Source: Coriobacteriales bacterium
Lineage (GTDB): Bacteria > Actinomycetota > Coriobacteriia > Coriobacteriales > UBA8131
Direction of reading: 5' to 3'
DNA: 32,009 nucleotides
NCBI GenBank assembly: GCA_031264075.1
Contig: JAISEO010000090.1
Coordinates: forward strand, 1 to 32,009
In this document: piece by piece, positions 24,202-31,951 of the stretch
How positions within the stretch are numbered: position 1 is the stretch's first letter
Layout: each line of letters starts with the position of its first letter
Program-made: the position numbers and the translations under genes
The notes under the pieces: model-generated
The model's database searches: none
What the model saw: the letters and a program-made list of their open reading frames with translations, nothing else
Told to the model about the DNA's origin: nothing

Positions 24202-25720
24202 CCGCGACTGGACGGCACACATAAAGAACCTGGAGGCGGAGCAGGAGCCCAAACGTGGCTGGCGTATCAACCCGTACTACTTCTTTGGCTTCATTGGCAT
24301 TGCGCTGTATGCCTCCTGGCTCTTTCTCAGTTATCTCAATCCGCAGCCGCTGTTTGGGTATCTGTTTACGCTGCCCTGGGAGGGTGCGGAGGGGCGGGGC
24401 GGCCTGACGGCCCAGCTTGCCATGATAGTCGTGGCAACGCTGGCGCTGGGCCTCGCCTGGTATTTCTCAGACTTCCTCTCCACCAATAACGGCAAAAGAC
24501 TCCTGCTTGTGCTTGCCGTCTGCCTCGGGCCGTGTTCGGGCCTGACTCCGCTTCTGGCAGACTGGGGGCTCGTGGAATACAGTCTCATCCCCTGGGCCCT
24601 TTCCGGCCTTGGCTACGCGGCCCTGCTCCTGCTCTGGAGCACGCTGCTCATCACCCTGGAACATAAGCAGCTCCTCCTCTTTCTGGCGGCGGCCCTGATA
24701 GTCGGCGCGGCCATCTACGTCTTTACCACCTCGTCTCTGCCCTATGCGTCGATGTTCTTCACCGCGGCCCTGCCCATAGGGAGCGTCGTGTGTTTTGTGC
24801 TCTCGCTCAATACCCGCAGGCAGATAATCGGCACGGAGCGCGCGGGCATCGTGGTGTCCGCTGCCGAGTCGGACGAGAAGGATCCCATCAATTGGAGGCT
24901 CATCGCCGATACGCTCACCTATACCCCCTGCCTGGGCATAGGTATCTACCTCATCATGCACGACTTTGAGTATCCCGCCAACATCGTCTGTGTGGGCCTG
25001 GCGACCATCGTCTCCTGCCTTATCCTCATCGTTGATACGCAGTGGCTCCACACACTCTCCTCCAAAATGCAGCTCAAGCTGTTCCTGCCGCTTTCGGCGA
25101 TCATCGTCTTTCCCCTGAGTTTTGTGGGCGGTATTGCGGAGATGATCTTCATCTTCCTGCTCTTCACGGTCTTCATGCTGAGCCTGGTTACCAACTATTC
25201 GGCCATTTCGCTGTGCGTACGCGTCTTTGAACTCTCGCCCATCCGGGTCTTTGCCTACGGGAGAGCCTTCAATCTGCTGGGCGTACTGGTGGGCTATGTC
25301 TTTGCCACCTTTGCCTTTGGCGAGGCGCTCGTGGCGGGCACGGGAATCGGAACCATACTGGCGTTTTGCGGATTGATGCTCGTATTCATCCTGGCCTCGA
25401 CCTTTGTGCTGGAAGACCACTACCCTGTCTCGAGCGAGGTGGCCGACGGCGAGATAAGCCTTGAGGAGGGTGCGATTCCCAAGCGGGACTCCTGGGACGA
25501 ACGCTGCGTACAGGTGGCCGAGGAGTACGGGCTTTCTCCGCGGCAATCCGAGATACTGGGCCTGCTGTCCAAGGGCCGCAACACGGTCTACATCAAGGAA
25601 AAGCTCGTTATCTCCCACTACACCGCCAAGGCCCATATCTACAACATCTATCAGAAGATGGGCATACACTCCCGCCAGGAACTCCTCAACCTCATAGAAC
25701 AGGTGGAGTTGGAGGGTTAG
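24194..25720 (+). CDS. membrane-integrated LuxR-family transcriptional regulator 2
   Basis: A 508-aa paralogue of regulator 1. Seen: about 12 hydrophobic segments (residues 28 to about 400), a linker ending DHYPVSSEVADGE, and a C-terminal LuxR/GerE helix-turn-helix at 447-508 (LSPRQSEILGLLSKGRN, then VISHYTAKAHIYNIYQKMG). The two proteins share the pre-linker motif (F/L)xxDHYP and near-identical recognition helices, so they may bind similar sites or form mixed dimers. The ATG at 24194 overlaps the stop of regulator 1 in ATGAGTGA and has GGAGG six bases upstream, so the two are translationally coupled. The open frame back to 23771 in the track is a GC-driven extension within regulator 1, not part of the protein. 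No response-regulator receiver domain is present. Confidence 0.92.
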   Translation: MSDRDWTAHIKNLEAEQEPKRGWRINPYYFFGFIGIALYASWLFLSYLNPQPLFGYLFTLPWEGAEGRGGLTAQLAMIVVATLALGLAWYFSDFLSTNNGKRLLLVLAVCLGPCSGLTPLLADWGLVEYSLIPWALSGLGYAALLLLWSTLLITLEHKQLLLFLAAALIVGAAIYVFTTSSLPYASMFFTAALPIGSVVCFVLSLNTRRQIIGTERAGIVVSAAESDEKDPINWRLIADTLTYTPCLGIGIYLIMHDFEYPANIVCVGLATIVSCLILIVDTQWLHTLSSKMQLKLFLPLSAIIVFPLSFVGGIAEMIFIFLLFTVFMLSLVTNYSAISLCVRVFELSPIRVFAYGRAFNLLGVLVGYVFATFAFGEALVAGTGIGTILAFCGLMLVFILASTFVLEDHYPVSSEVADGEISLEEGAIPKRDSWDERCVQVAEEYGLSPRQSEILGLLSKGRNTVYIKEKLVISHYTAKAHIYNIYQKMGIHSRQELLNLIEQVELEG

Positions 25721-25771
25721 CATGTCAATCCAGGTATTTTACGGATTGTAACAAATTGAAATGTGTTGTGC

Positions 25772-25777
25772 TATAAT
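25772..25777 (+). promoter_or_regulatory. extended -10 promoter element, no gene downstream
   Basis: TATAAT is preceded by TG-C, an exact extended -10 element (TGnTATAAT); no clear -35 box is needed or seen. It points toward the short hairpin region and terminator-like stem at 25790-25840 and away from any plus-strand gene. Confidence 0.6.
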
Positions 25778-25783
25778 GACCTC

Positions 25784-25840
25784 ATTAAGCTTGGGCCTGC
25801 CCAAGAGTATCCCCCCGCTTCGGCGGGGGTGAATTCTTTT
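25784..25840 (+). ncRNA. candidate short structured RNA (two hairpins) from an orphan promoter
   Basis: About 57 bases from the predicted start contain a hairpin CTTGGGC-CT-GCCCAAG (25790-25805). After six bases comes a 7-bp stem with a UUCG tetraloop, CCCCCGC-TTCG-GCGGGGG (25812-25829), and a T-rich tail. No open reading frame of useful length fits. It could be an independent small RNA, or simply the terminator of the LuxR pair next to a chance promoter. It ends against the 3' end of the convergent MazF-like gene. Confidence 0.4.
25812..25840 (+). terminator. UUCG-loop intrinsic terminator after the LuxR pair
   Basis: A 7-bp all-GC stem closed by TTCG is followed by TGAATTCTTTT. The U-run is interrupted, so efficiency is uncertain. 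It lies between convergent genes and may work in both directions. Confidence 0.65.
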
Positions 25841-26237
25841 ATAGTCCCAGAACCTGCTTGAGCCTCTCCTGTATTTCTACAAAAACATTCTTGTCCACGT
25901 AGCCAATTTTCCTGCGCAGCCGCGAAGCATCCACAATGCGAGACTGCGTGAGCAAGGCAACGCTTGTCTTTCCTGAATGTCCGTCAAAAGGAAAGTAGTA
26001 ATAGCCTCTTCTTTGAGTTGCGGAAAGCGGAAGCACAGGGCAGCTCATGTTGCCATATTTCTGGATAATCAGGACCGGACGGGTATACTGTACGCCCTTT
26101 CCGTCGTTCTCATGGCCTACATTCTCACCAACATTGCAGACCCAGATCTCACCCTTTTTGAAAATCGAAGGCTTGAGGGCGTCGTTGTGAATCCTGGCCT
26201 TTGTCTTCATCCAGTTTTGGTAGTCTTTTTTATCCAT
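25839..26237 (-). CDS. MazF/PemK-family protein, no visible antitoxin
   Basis: A 132-aa protein of the MazF/PemK family, ribosome-associated or free endoribonuclease toxins. Seen: KKGEIWVCNVGENVGHE near residue 30, YTRPVLIIQKYG (the RPVLI strand typical of the fold), VLPLSAT, and SRIVDASRL / IGYVDKNVFVEIQERL at the end. I chose the ATG at 26237 because GGGAG lies 8 bases upstream and the longer track start runs back to the ahcY stop. No antitoxin-sized gene lies upstream: only 72 bases separate it from ahcY, and a convergent terminator follows. Lone MazF-like genes are seen in Gram-positives and may not act as toxins. The extra N-terminal 25 residues (MDKKDYQNWMKTKARIHN) are charged and of unknown role. 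Confidence 0.85.
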   Translation of the reverse strand: MDKKDYQNWMKTKARIHNDALKPSIFKKGEIWVCNVGENVGHENDGKGVQYTRPVLIIQKYGNMSCPVLPLSATQRRGYYYFPFDGHSGKTSVALLTQSRIVDASRLRRKIGYVDKNVFVEIQERLKQVLGL

Positions 26238-26309
26238 CAGGTATACTCCCAATCGCCTACAGCATTCGTCAACAGATCGCATAAGCAATATTGGCTCGGA
26301 ATGCATGTG

Positions 26310-27572
26310 TCACAGCTGCCAGCTGTTGAGATAGTCCTGCTGCTGGGGGCTCAGTACGTCGATTTCTGCTCCCCAGGCGGTGAGCAGTTCCTGTGAGATG
26401 AGCTCGTCGACCTCGGCGGACACGTCGATGACCCGGGGCTCGAGCCTCCCCCTTTTCTCCTTGATAGAGAGCACGCTGTGGTACTGTACGGCAAAGCTCA
26501 GGTCCATGATCTCCGCGGGATGCCCGTCGGCGGCCGCGATGTTGACGAGCTTGCCCTCTGCGATGACGTTGATGCGCCTGCCGTCCGACAGCACGTAGGC
26601 CTCGATGTTCCGGCGCGCCTCAAAGTGGCTGGAGGCCAGCGCTTCAAGCCCGGCCACATCCACCTCAACGTTGAAATGCCCCGCGTTGCAGAGCAGCACA
26701 TCGTCGCGCATCAGCTGCATATGCTCCGTTGTGATGACGTCCTTGCAGCCGGTGGCCGTGATGAAGATGTCTCCCCTGGCTGCCGCCTCAGCCATGGGCA
26801 TGATGGCATGTCCGTCCATACGCGCCTCGATGGCCTTGACGGCGTCGACTTCCGTGACGATGACCGAGGCCCCGAGCGCCGCCGCTCGCAGTGCGATACC
26901 ACGCCCGCACCAGCCGTATCCCGCGATGACCACGGTCTTGGTGGCGATGAGAAGATTGGTGTTGCGCATGAGCGAATCCCAGACGCTCTGGCCGGTGCCG
27001 TAGCGATTGTCGAAGAGGTGTTTCATGCGGGCATCGTTGACGGCTATCATGGCAAAGCGCAGAAGACCCGCGGCCTCCAGGGCCTTGAGACGGATGACGC
27101 CGGTGGTGGTTTCCTCGCAGCCGCCCCAGAGTTCCTCCGCCAGATCCGGACGGCTGGTGTGCAGGAGGTTGACCAGGTCGCCGCCGTCGTCGATGAGAAT
27201 ATTTGGCCTGTGCTCCAGGCTCATCTCGATATGCCTCGTGTAATCGGCATCGCTCTCGCCGTGCACCGCAAAGACGCTTACGCCGCTTTCTACCAGCGCC
27301 GCGGCCACGTCGTCCTGGGTGGAGAGCACGTTACTCCCGGTGGCACACACCGAGGCACCGGACAGGGCAAGCACCTGGCAGAGGTAGGCGGTCTTGGCCT
27401 CCAGGTGAATGGAGACGCTGAGTTTGACGCCGGCCAGCGGTTTTGCCTCGGGCGGCAGGGCCGTGACGCGCTCCTCGATGGCACGGAGCAGCGGCATGTG
27501 GCTGCGTACCCACGCAATCTTCTGCGCACCGCTCGGTGCCAGGGCAATGTCGTATACCTCATAGGTGCTCAT
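26310..27572 (-). CDS. ahcY: adenosylhomocysteinase (S-adenosylhomocysteine hydrolase)
   Basis: A 420-aa NAD-dependent cytosolic enzyme that splits S-adenosylhomocysteine to adenosine and homocysteine, keeping methylation running. Seen: [11 protein letters not shown] (catalytic His region), [11 protein letters not shown] (Asp), [13 protein letters not shown] (Glu), [19 protein letters not shown] (Lys, Asp, Asn), and the NAD-binding [18 protein letters not shown] near the centre. CNAGHFNVE and NLAAADGHP-like NIAAADGHP segments follow. The C-terminal Lys...Tyr tail of eukaryotic enzymes is not present, as in shorter archaeal and Thermotoga-type forms. I chose ATG 27572, the conserved start just after a GGGA-rich ribosome site. 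It follows xerD by 73 bases on the same strand, so may share transcription. S-inosylhomocysteine hydrolase is a less likely alternative. Confidence 0.93.
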   Translation of the reverse strand: MSTYEVYDIALAPSGAQKIAWVRSHMPLLRAIEERVTALPPEAKPLAGVKLSVSIHLEAKTAYLCQVLALSGASVCATGSNVLSTQDDVAAALVESGVSVFAVHGESDADYTRHIEMSLEHRPNILIDDGGDLVNLLHTSRPDLAEELWGGCEETTTGVIRLKALEAAGLLRFAMIAVNDARMKHLFDNRYGTGQSVWDSLMRNTNLLIATKTVVIAGYGWCGRGIALRAAALGASVIVTEVDAVKAIEARMDGHAIMPMAEAAARGDIFITATGCKDVITTEHMQLMRDDVLLCNAGHFNVEVDVAGLEALASSHFEARRNIEAYVLSDGRRINVIAEGKLVNIAAADGHPAEIMDLSFAVQYHSVLSIKEKRGRLEPRVIDVSAEVDELISQELLTAWGAEIDVLSPQQQDYLNSWQL

Positions 27573-27645
27573 GTTCCCGTCCCTTTCTTCCCTCCATTCG
27601 TCTTGACCACGGTAGTGGAGCATCGTCTATTGTAACCGCAAACTA

Positions 27646-28554
27646 TCAGAGTCTTGCTCGGGGATGACAGGTGAGATACTCCCCGCGGAGATGGCCACGT
27701 CCCACGTGCGTGTAGATCTGGGTGGTGGCTATGGAAGCGTGGCCGAGCAGCTCCTGGATAGAACGCAGGTCGGCGCCTCCCTCCAGCAGATGCGTGGCAT
27801 AGGAGTGCCTGAGGCTATGGGGATGCAGGCTGTCCAAGCCCACCCGCCTGCCATAGTTTACGACGATGCTGTACACCCCACCTGAGCCCAGTCGCTCGCC
27901 GCGCACATTGAGAAAGACGGCACTGCCCTCGCTGGGCTGGGTCTGCCTCTTGGTGTGCAGCAGGCCCCGCGCCTCCTGCAGATAGCGTGTGAGGGCAGCG
28001 TGTGCCGAGCCGCTGACCGGTACCATGCGCTCCTTGCTCCCCTTGCCAAACACACGGATGAGGCCCCCGTCCAGATCGCACTCGGCCAGGTCCAGCGCGG
28101 ATATCTCCGATACCCTGAGGCCACATCCATAGAGCAGCTCCAGCAGCGCGCGGTTGCGTGTTCCCGCTGGCGTCGGCTCAAACTGCTGGTCGAACAATGC
28201 TTCTACCTGCTTGATGCTGAGAGACGGTGGCAGGTGCGCAGGCACCCGGGGCATCTTGAGCACGGCAGCCGCGTTGTGTGCCGCCAGACCGTCCTGGGCC
28301 ATGAATCCGCAGAAGCCTTTGATGGCGGACACGCTGCGTTTGAGTGAGGACGGCGCACATCCCAGCTCTGCGAGCTCGCCCAGATACACGACAATCGCCT
28401 GATAGCTGAGCGAGTCGGTGGGCTCGTCTGCGCCCTGCGCATTGATGCAACGCCGCAGATCGCGTTGATAGCCCTCTATCGTCGCAGGGGCCGCACCCCT
28501 CTCCACGCGCAGATAGGAGAGGTATTCGTCGAGCGCCGCGTTGAGGGTTACCAT
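27646..28554 (-). CDS. xerD: tyrosine recombinase XerD
   Basis: A 302-aa site-specific recombinase that resolves chromosome dimers at dif with a partner Xer protein. Seen: an N-terminal SAM-like core-binding domain (about 1-105) and a catalytic domain with the full set R147 (GLRVSE), K171 (GKGSKER), H246 and R249 ([10 protein letters not shown]), H272 (LLGHASI) and nucleophile Y281 (TQIYTHV). The tail with HPRA is typical of XerD rather than XerC. It starts 12 bases after the DUF3866 stop, so it belongs to the yebC-DUF3866-xerD run. No integrase-associated attachment site or mobile cargo is nearby, which argues for the housekeeping enzyme and not a phage integrase. Confidence 0.93.
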   Translation of the reverse strand: MVTLNAALDEYLSYLRVERGAAPATIEGYQRDLRRCINAQGADEPTDSLSYQAIVVYLGELAELGCAPSSLKRSVSAIKGFCGFMAQDGLAAHNAAAVLKMPRVPAHLPPSLSIKQVEALFDQQFEPTPAGTRNRALLELLYGCGLRVSEISALDLAECDLDGGLIRVFGKGSKERMVPVSGSAHAALTRYLQEARGLLHTKRQTQPSEGSAVFLNVRGERLGSGGVYSIVVNYGRRVGLDSLHPHSLRHSYATHLLEGGADLRSIQELLGHASIATTQIYTHVGRGHLRGEYLTCHPRARL

Positions 28555-28566
28555 GCCTGCGGAGTC

Positions 28567-29658
28567 CTACTGGGGGGATGTTGCCAGGATACCGGCGGCA
28601 AACGCCGCCGAGAAGAAGGCCGGGTCGTCATCTCTGCCCCTCCCCATCGTGGTAACCTCGACGCCTCTGAGGTCTACGGCATCGAGCTCAGCGAAGACCG
28701 GCACCAGAGCATGCCTGGCGAGGATGCCGCTTTCCTCCATCTGCTGCATCACTTCCCGCGTTTGCGAGGCGCTCAGGTTGCCGGGCAAGGGAAGCCGTGC
28801 CTCGCAGAGGCAGACCCTGCCGAGGACGGTTCTGGTGTGATGGCTCAGCCCGTGATGACGAGGACGTGCGTCCTGCCACGAAAGTCGGAGTACGGCCAGA
28901 GGCGTGCCACCGAGGGCCGCAGCGGCGTTGAGTGCCTCCCCCTGGGCGATGCCGCTGTGCCCAAAGGCCGTGCCGCTGCCCACCACGCCCGGCCCGGGAG
29001 CCACGATGGCCACGTCCGCCGCGCAGACCGTATGCGCCGTGAGCAGCGCGCTGTAGAGGTTGATGGCCTCGTACTGGCCGCCAAAGGCCTGTCCCGCGCT
29101 CACCGTCTGGTCTATGAGCCCTGCCTCTCTACAGTGGTGAAGCACATCGGAAAACGCCAGGGGCAGGGCGGCCGCGTCGTTCATGAGGTAGGCCACGGTG
29201 GCCTCGGGGGCTGCGTGCTTTATCGCCGCGGCCACCAGGGGCACCTGGGAGTGCAGTTCGCAGCAGACCACGGGCATGCCCTCGATGCTCTCCGCATTTT
29301 GCAGGAGTGCATGAGAGGGTGCGTCCTGCTCTTCCACGCTGTCCACCGCCCTTTGCAGCGGGGTGTAGCGCAGCTTGACGATATGGCCGTAGCGCCTGTC
29401 TTCGGTAAAGGCTTCATCGGGCACGACGAACGCCACGCCGCCGGTGCCCAGCTGCAGCTCAAGGCCCGTGGTGTTGACGAGCACCCGCTGCCCAATGGCC
29501 ACACGGGAGCCCAGCGTCAGGTAATTACAGGCCCGTAGGGTCGCAGCAGCGTCGGGAGAATCAGCAGAGTCGGCAGCGTCGTCAAGCCTCACCCGGACAG
29601 TCTGCAGGCCGCTACGCGTGTCAAGGATCTCCAGGACCGTTGCGTGCCGCAGGCTCAT
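28567..29658 (-). CDS. DUF3866 family protein
   Basis: A 363-aa protein with no known function. The stretch APGPGVVGSGTAFGHSGIAQGEALN followed by RLSWQDARPRHHGLSHHT matches my memory of the DUF3866 family, found in actinobacteria and some firmicutes; this is recognition by eye. An N-terminal beta-rich part (about 1-90, RVRLDD...LTLGSRVAIGQRVLVNTTG) precedes it. The GPG-VGSGT glycine loop and the clustered His residues suggest a nucleotide or metal site, but this is inference. I chose ATG 29658 because it overlaps the yebC stop in ATGA; the longer track start runs antisense-like out of frame through yebC. The position between yebC and xerD suggests simple co-transcription. Confidence 0.85.
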   Translation of the reverse strand: MSLRHATVLEILDTRSGLQTVRVRLDDAADSADSPDAAATLRACNYLTLGSRVAIGQRVLVNTTGLELQLGTGGVAFVVPDEAFTEDRRYGHIVKLRYTPLQRAVDSVEEQDAPSHALLQNAESIEGMPVVCCELHSQVPLVAAAIKHAAPEATVAYLMNDAAALPLAFSDVLHHCREAGLIDQTVSAGQAFGGQYEAINLYSALLTAHTVCAADVAIVAPGPGVVGSGTAFGHSGIAQGEALNAAAALGGTPLAVLRLSWQDARPRHHGLSHHTRTVLGRVCLCEARLPLPGNLSASQTREVMQQMEESGILARHALVPVFAELDAVDLRGVEVTTMGRGRDDDPAFFSAAFAAGILATSPQ

Positions 29659-30413
29659 TCGTCCAGGGCCTGCGCTATCTCGTCGGTCATATCCATGCTG
29701 TGATAGACATTCTGCAGATCTTCCAATTCTTCCAGCCTGTCCACGAGCCTCATGACCTTTCGGGCATCGGCAACGCTGACCTCGGTGGGCGTGGTAGGCT
29801 CCATGATGAGCTCGTAGCCCTTGATCTCCAGGCCCTGTTCCACAAGAGCATCGCGCACGCGGGCAAGTTCGGTGGGGCTGGTGAGCACTATCCACTCGTC
29901 GCCGGCATCCTCGTAGTCGTCACCGCCCGCCTCGGCCACGGCAAGCATGAACTCGTCCTCATCGGGCATCTGCCCCTTGTCCAGGGTGAGCTGCCCCTTG
30001 CGCCCAAACTGAAAGGCCACAGAGCCCGTTGTGCCCAGGTTGCCGTTAGTATGCGTAAAGGCCGCCCGCACGTCCGCCGCCGTACGGTTGCGATTGTCGG
30101 TGAGAGCCTCTATATAGATGGCCACGCCGGCGGGGCCGTAGCCCTCATAGATAACCGTCTCGTACACGGCGCCGTCAGAGCCGGCACCAAAGGCCTTCTT
30201 GATGGCCCAGTCTATCTTGTCTCGGGGAAGACTGTAGCTCTTTGCCTTGGCAACCGCTGCCGCCAGGCTGGCATTGTTCTCGGGGTTGGGGTCGCCACCC
30301 TCCTTGGCTGCAACCGTGATGTTGCGACTGAGCTTGGAAAAGAGCGCGCTGCGCTTCTTGTCCTGTGCCGCCTTGCGGTATTTTGTGGTAGCCCACTTAG
30401 AGTGTCCGGACAT
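29655..30413 (-). CDS. yebC: YebC/TACO1-family translational protein
   Basis: A 252-aa cytoplasmic protein of the YebC/TACO1 family. Seen: the signature N-terminus MSGHSKWATTKYRKAAQDKKR, NNASLAAAVAKAKSYSLPRDKIDWAIKKA, and ALTDNRNRTAADVRAAFTHTNGNLG; the C-terminal half is acidic. Family members were long listed as DNA-binding regulators and are now linked to translation through difficult proline stretches. I chose ATG 30413 because the conserved MSGHSKW begins there and GGAGA lies 8 bases upstream. It is divergent from recA and first in a run with DUF3866 and xerD, overlapping the former by 4 bases. A -10-like TAGAAT at 30521-30516 on the minus strand is a possible promoter without a clear -35. 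Confidence 0.95.
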   Translation of the reverse strand: MSGHSKWATTKYRKAAQDKKRSALFSKLSRNITVAAKEGGDPNPENNASLAAAVAKAKSYSLPRDKIDWAIKKAFGAGSDGAVYETVIYEGYGPAGVAIYIEALTDNRNRTAADVRAAFTHTNGNLGTTGSVAFQFGRKGQLTLDKGQMPDEDEFMLAVAEAGGDDYEDAGDEWIVLTSPTELARVRDALVEQGLEIKGYELIMEPTTPTEVSVADARKVMRLVDRLEELEDLQNVYHSMDMTDEIAQALDE

Positions 30414-30573
30414 CGCTCTTCTCCATTCTGCCGCCACGGGGCGGCACAGACAAGGGGGAGACAGGCTCGGGCGAATAGGTCTCGCGCCTGCCCTCCCTCG
30501 GTTTTTCTTCCTGATATTCTAGCAGTTAGCTCGCGGTGTTGCTGGTCTACCTGAGCTGGCCTGCGTTAAGACC

Positions 30574-30617
30574 GCGTTTGGAACTGGTTGGCAAAGTTTT
30601 GCTGGCGTTTGGAACTG
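30574..30617. repeat. two 13-bp direct repeats, three helical turns apart
   Basis: GCGTTTGGAACTG occurs exactly at 30574-30586 and 30605-30617. The 31-base period equals about three DNA turns, so a protein could bind both on one face. No matching gene or known box is recognised. Confidence 0.6.
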
Positions 30618-30661
30618 TTGCAGAATGAGTTAAGATGGGGCGGTTACAATGGATTCTCAGG

Positions 30662-30727
30662 AACATTGCGGTGCCTGTGCGATACACTCCGGACTGTGCT
30701 GTACTGCTGCGACGACACCGCAATGTT
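30662..30727. repeat. 12-bp perfect inverted repeat next to the recA promoter
   Basis: AACATTGCGGTG (30662-30673) and CACCGCAATGTT (30716-30727) are exact complements enclosing 42 bases. The right arm ends four bases before the recA -35 box. It could be a terminator-like insulator, a structured RNA or the remains of a small palindromic element. Confidence 0.7.
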
Positions 30728-30731
30728 TCTC

Positions 30732-30760
30732 TTGACTACGAACATGTGTTCGTATAGAAT
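30732..30760 (+). promoter_or_regulatory. recA promoter with LexA (SOS) box in the spacer
   Basis: TTGACT (30732-30737) and TAGAAT (30755-30760) are separated by the ideal 17 bases. CGAACATGTGTTCG (30739-30752) fills that spacer and fits the Gram-positive/actinobacterial LexA consensus CGAACRNRYGTTYG at every position. LexA bound there would block RNA polymerase, so recA should be DNA-damage induced. Confidence 0.9.
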
Positions 30761-30792
30761 TAAGGAGTCATCGGACATCGAATGGAGCAGAC

Positions 30793-31878
30793 ATGAACAT
30801 GGACAAGGAAAAGGCCCAGGCGCTAGAGCTTACCACGGGAGAGATCGAAAAGAAGTTTGGCAAGGGTTCCATCATGCGCTACGGCGAGGGCGGGCCCAGA
30901 CTTGAGCTGGAAGCCATCCCTACCGGCATTCTCGCGTTGGACGCGGCGCTGGGCATCGGTGGCGTGCCCCGTGGCCGCATCATCGAGATATTCGGGCCCG
31001 AGTCGAGTGGCAAAACGACCCTCGCGCTCCAGATCATCGCCGAGGCACAGGCCATGGGTGGTATCGTCGCCTTCATTGATGCCGAACACGCACTTGATCC
31101 CACCTATGCCGCGCGCCTGGGTGTGGACATTGACGAGGTGCTCGTGTCTCAGCCGGATACCGGCGAACAGGCGCTGGAGATATGCGACATGCTCGTGCGA
31201 TCCAATGCCATCGACTGCATCGTCGTAGATTCAGTGGCTGCCCTTGTACCCCGAGCAGAGTTGGATGGAGAGATAGGCGATGCTTCCGTGGGCCTGCAGG
31301 CCCGGTTGATGAGCCAGGCACTCCGCAAGCTGGCCGGCTCGCTTTCCAAATCCAACACCACCTGCATCTTCATCAATCAACTCCGCGAAAAGATCGGTGT
31401 GATGTACGGCAATCCCGAGACCACCACCGGGGGCCGCGCTCTCAAGTTCTTCTCCTCAATCCGTATCGACGTCCGCAAAATCGAATCCATCAAGAAGGGC
31501 ACCGACTTCATCGGCAACCGTGTTCGCGCCAAGGTCGTCAAGAATAAGGTCGCAGCCCCCTTCCGTCAGGCCGAGTTCGATCTGATATTTGGAGAGGGTG
31601 CCTCGAAAGAGGGGGGTATCCTTGATATGGCGGTTGAAGAGGGCATCGCCAAGCGGTCAGGTGCCTGGTATACCTATGGCGAACAACGCCTTGGCCAGGG
31701 CCGCGAGGCTGCGAAGGAATATCTGAAGGAAAACCCGAGTCTTCGTAATGAGATAGAGCAGAAGACCAGAGCTGCCCTGGGCATGACAACAGACGGGAGC
31801 ACGGCTGAGAGTGAAGCGCCCACAGCGCCCGCAGCCGAACAGGGAGACACTGGAGAGACCGGGAATCCCGCAGTCTGA
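30793..31878 (+). CDS. recA: recombinase RecA
   Basis: A 361-aa DNA-dependent ATPase that forms filaments on single-stranded DNA, drives homologous recombination and triggers LexA self-cleavage. Seen: [16 protein letters not shown] near the start, Walker [10 protein letters not shown] (68-76), [29 protein letters not shown] (Walker B and loop L1 region), [23 protein letters not shown] (L2 region), and [15 protein letters not shown]. The C-terminus is an acidic, Ala/Pro-rich tail of about 25 residues typical of regulation in this family. Start chosen at the first ATG because GGAG lies six bases upstream; a second ATG two codons on is also possible. No intein is present. recX, often downstream, is not in the remaining 131 bases. 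Confidence 0.98.
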   Translation: MNMDKEKAQALELTTGEIEKKFGKGSIMRYGEGGPRLELEAIPTGILALDAALGIGGVPRGRIIEIFGPESSGKTTLALQIIAEAQAMGGIVAFIDAEHALDPTYAARLGVDIDEVLVSQPDTGEQALEICDMLVRSNAIDCIVVDSVAALVPRAELDGEIGDASVGLQARLMSQALRKLAGSLSKSNTTCIFINQLREKIGVMYGNPETTTGGRALKFFSSIRIDVRKIESIKKGTDFIGNRVRAKVVKNKVAAPFRQAEFDLIFGEGASKEGGILDMAVEEGIAKRSGAWYTYGEQRLGQGREAAKEYLKENPSLRNEIEQKTRAALGMTTDGSTAESEAPTAPAAEQGDTGETGNPAV

Positions 31879-31895
31879 GAAAGGGCGACGGGGAC

Positions 31896-31951
31896 GGGAC
31901 AGCGTGACAGCAGGGACGGGGCTGGGACAGTGGGACAGTAGGGACGGGGCT
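31896..31951. repeat. 28-bp tandem repeat (two copies) after recA
   Basis: Two adjacent 28-base units (31896-31923 and 31924-31951) match at 25 of 28 positions and both end AGGGACGGGGCT. They start 18 bases after the recA stop. The core GGGACGGGGC is shared with the long inverted repeat at 5305-5360, so both may belong to one dispersed repeat family of this genome. Confidence 0.7.

Larger units (their letters stand above)
30414..30792. other. yebC-recA divergent intergenic region
   Basis: This 379-base spacer has no convincing gene. It contains, in order, the yebC leader with a weak TAGAAT -10 (minus, 30516-30521), two copies of GCGTTTGGAACTG (30574-30586 and 30605-30617) spaced 31 bases apart, a perfect 12-bp inverted repeat around 42 bases (30662-30727), and the recA promoter with its LexA box. 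Confidence 0.7.

Noticed and set aside
27646-28554. Phage or island integrase instead of XerD
   Set aside because: No tRNA, attachment repeats or mobile genes nearby; the C-terminal HPRA tail and the location in a yebC run indicate the housekeeping recombinase.
30588-30905. 105-aa plus-strand ORF upstream of and overlapping recA
   Set aside because: It spans the recA promoter, LexA box and inverted repeat and has no ribosome site; it is out of frame with recA.
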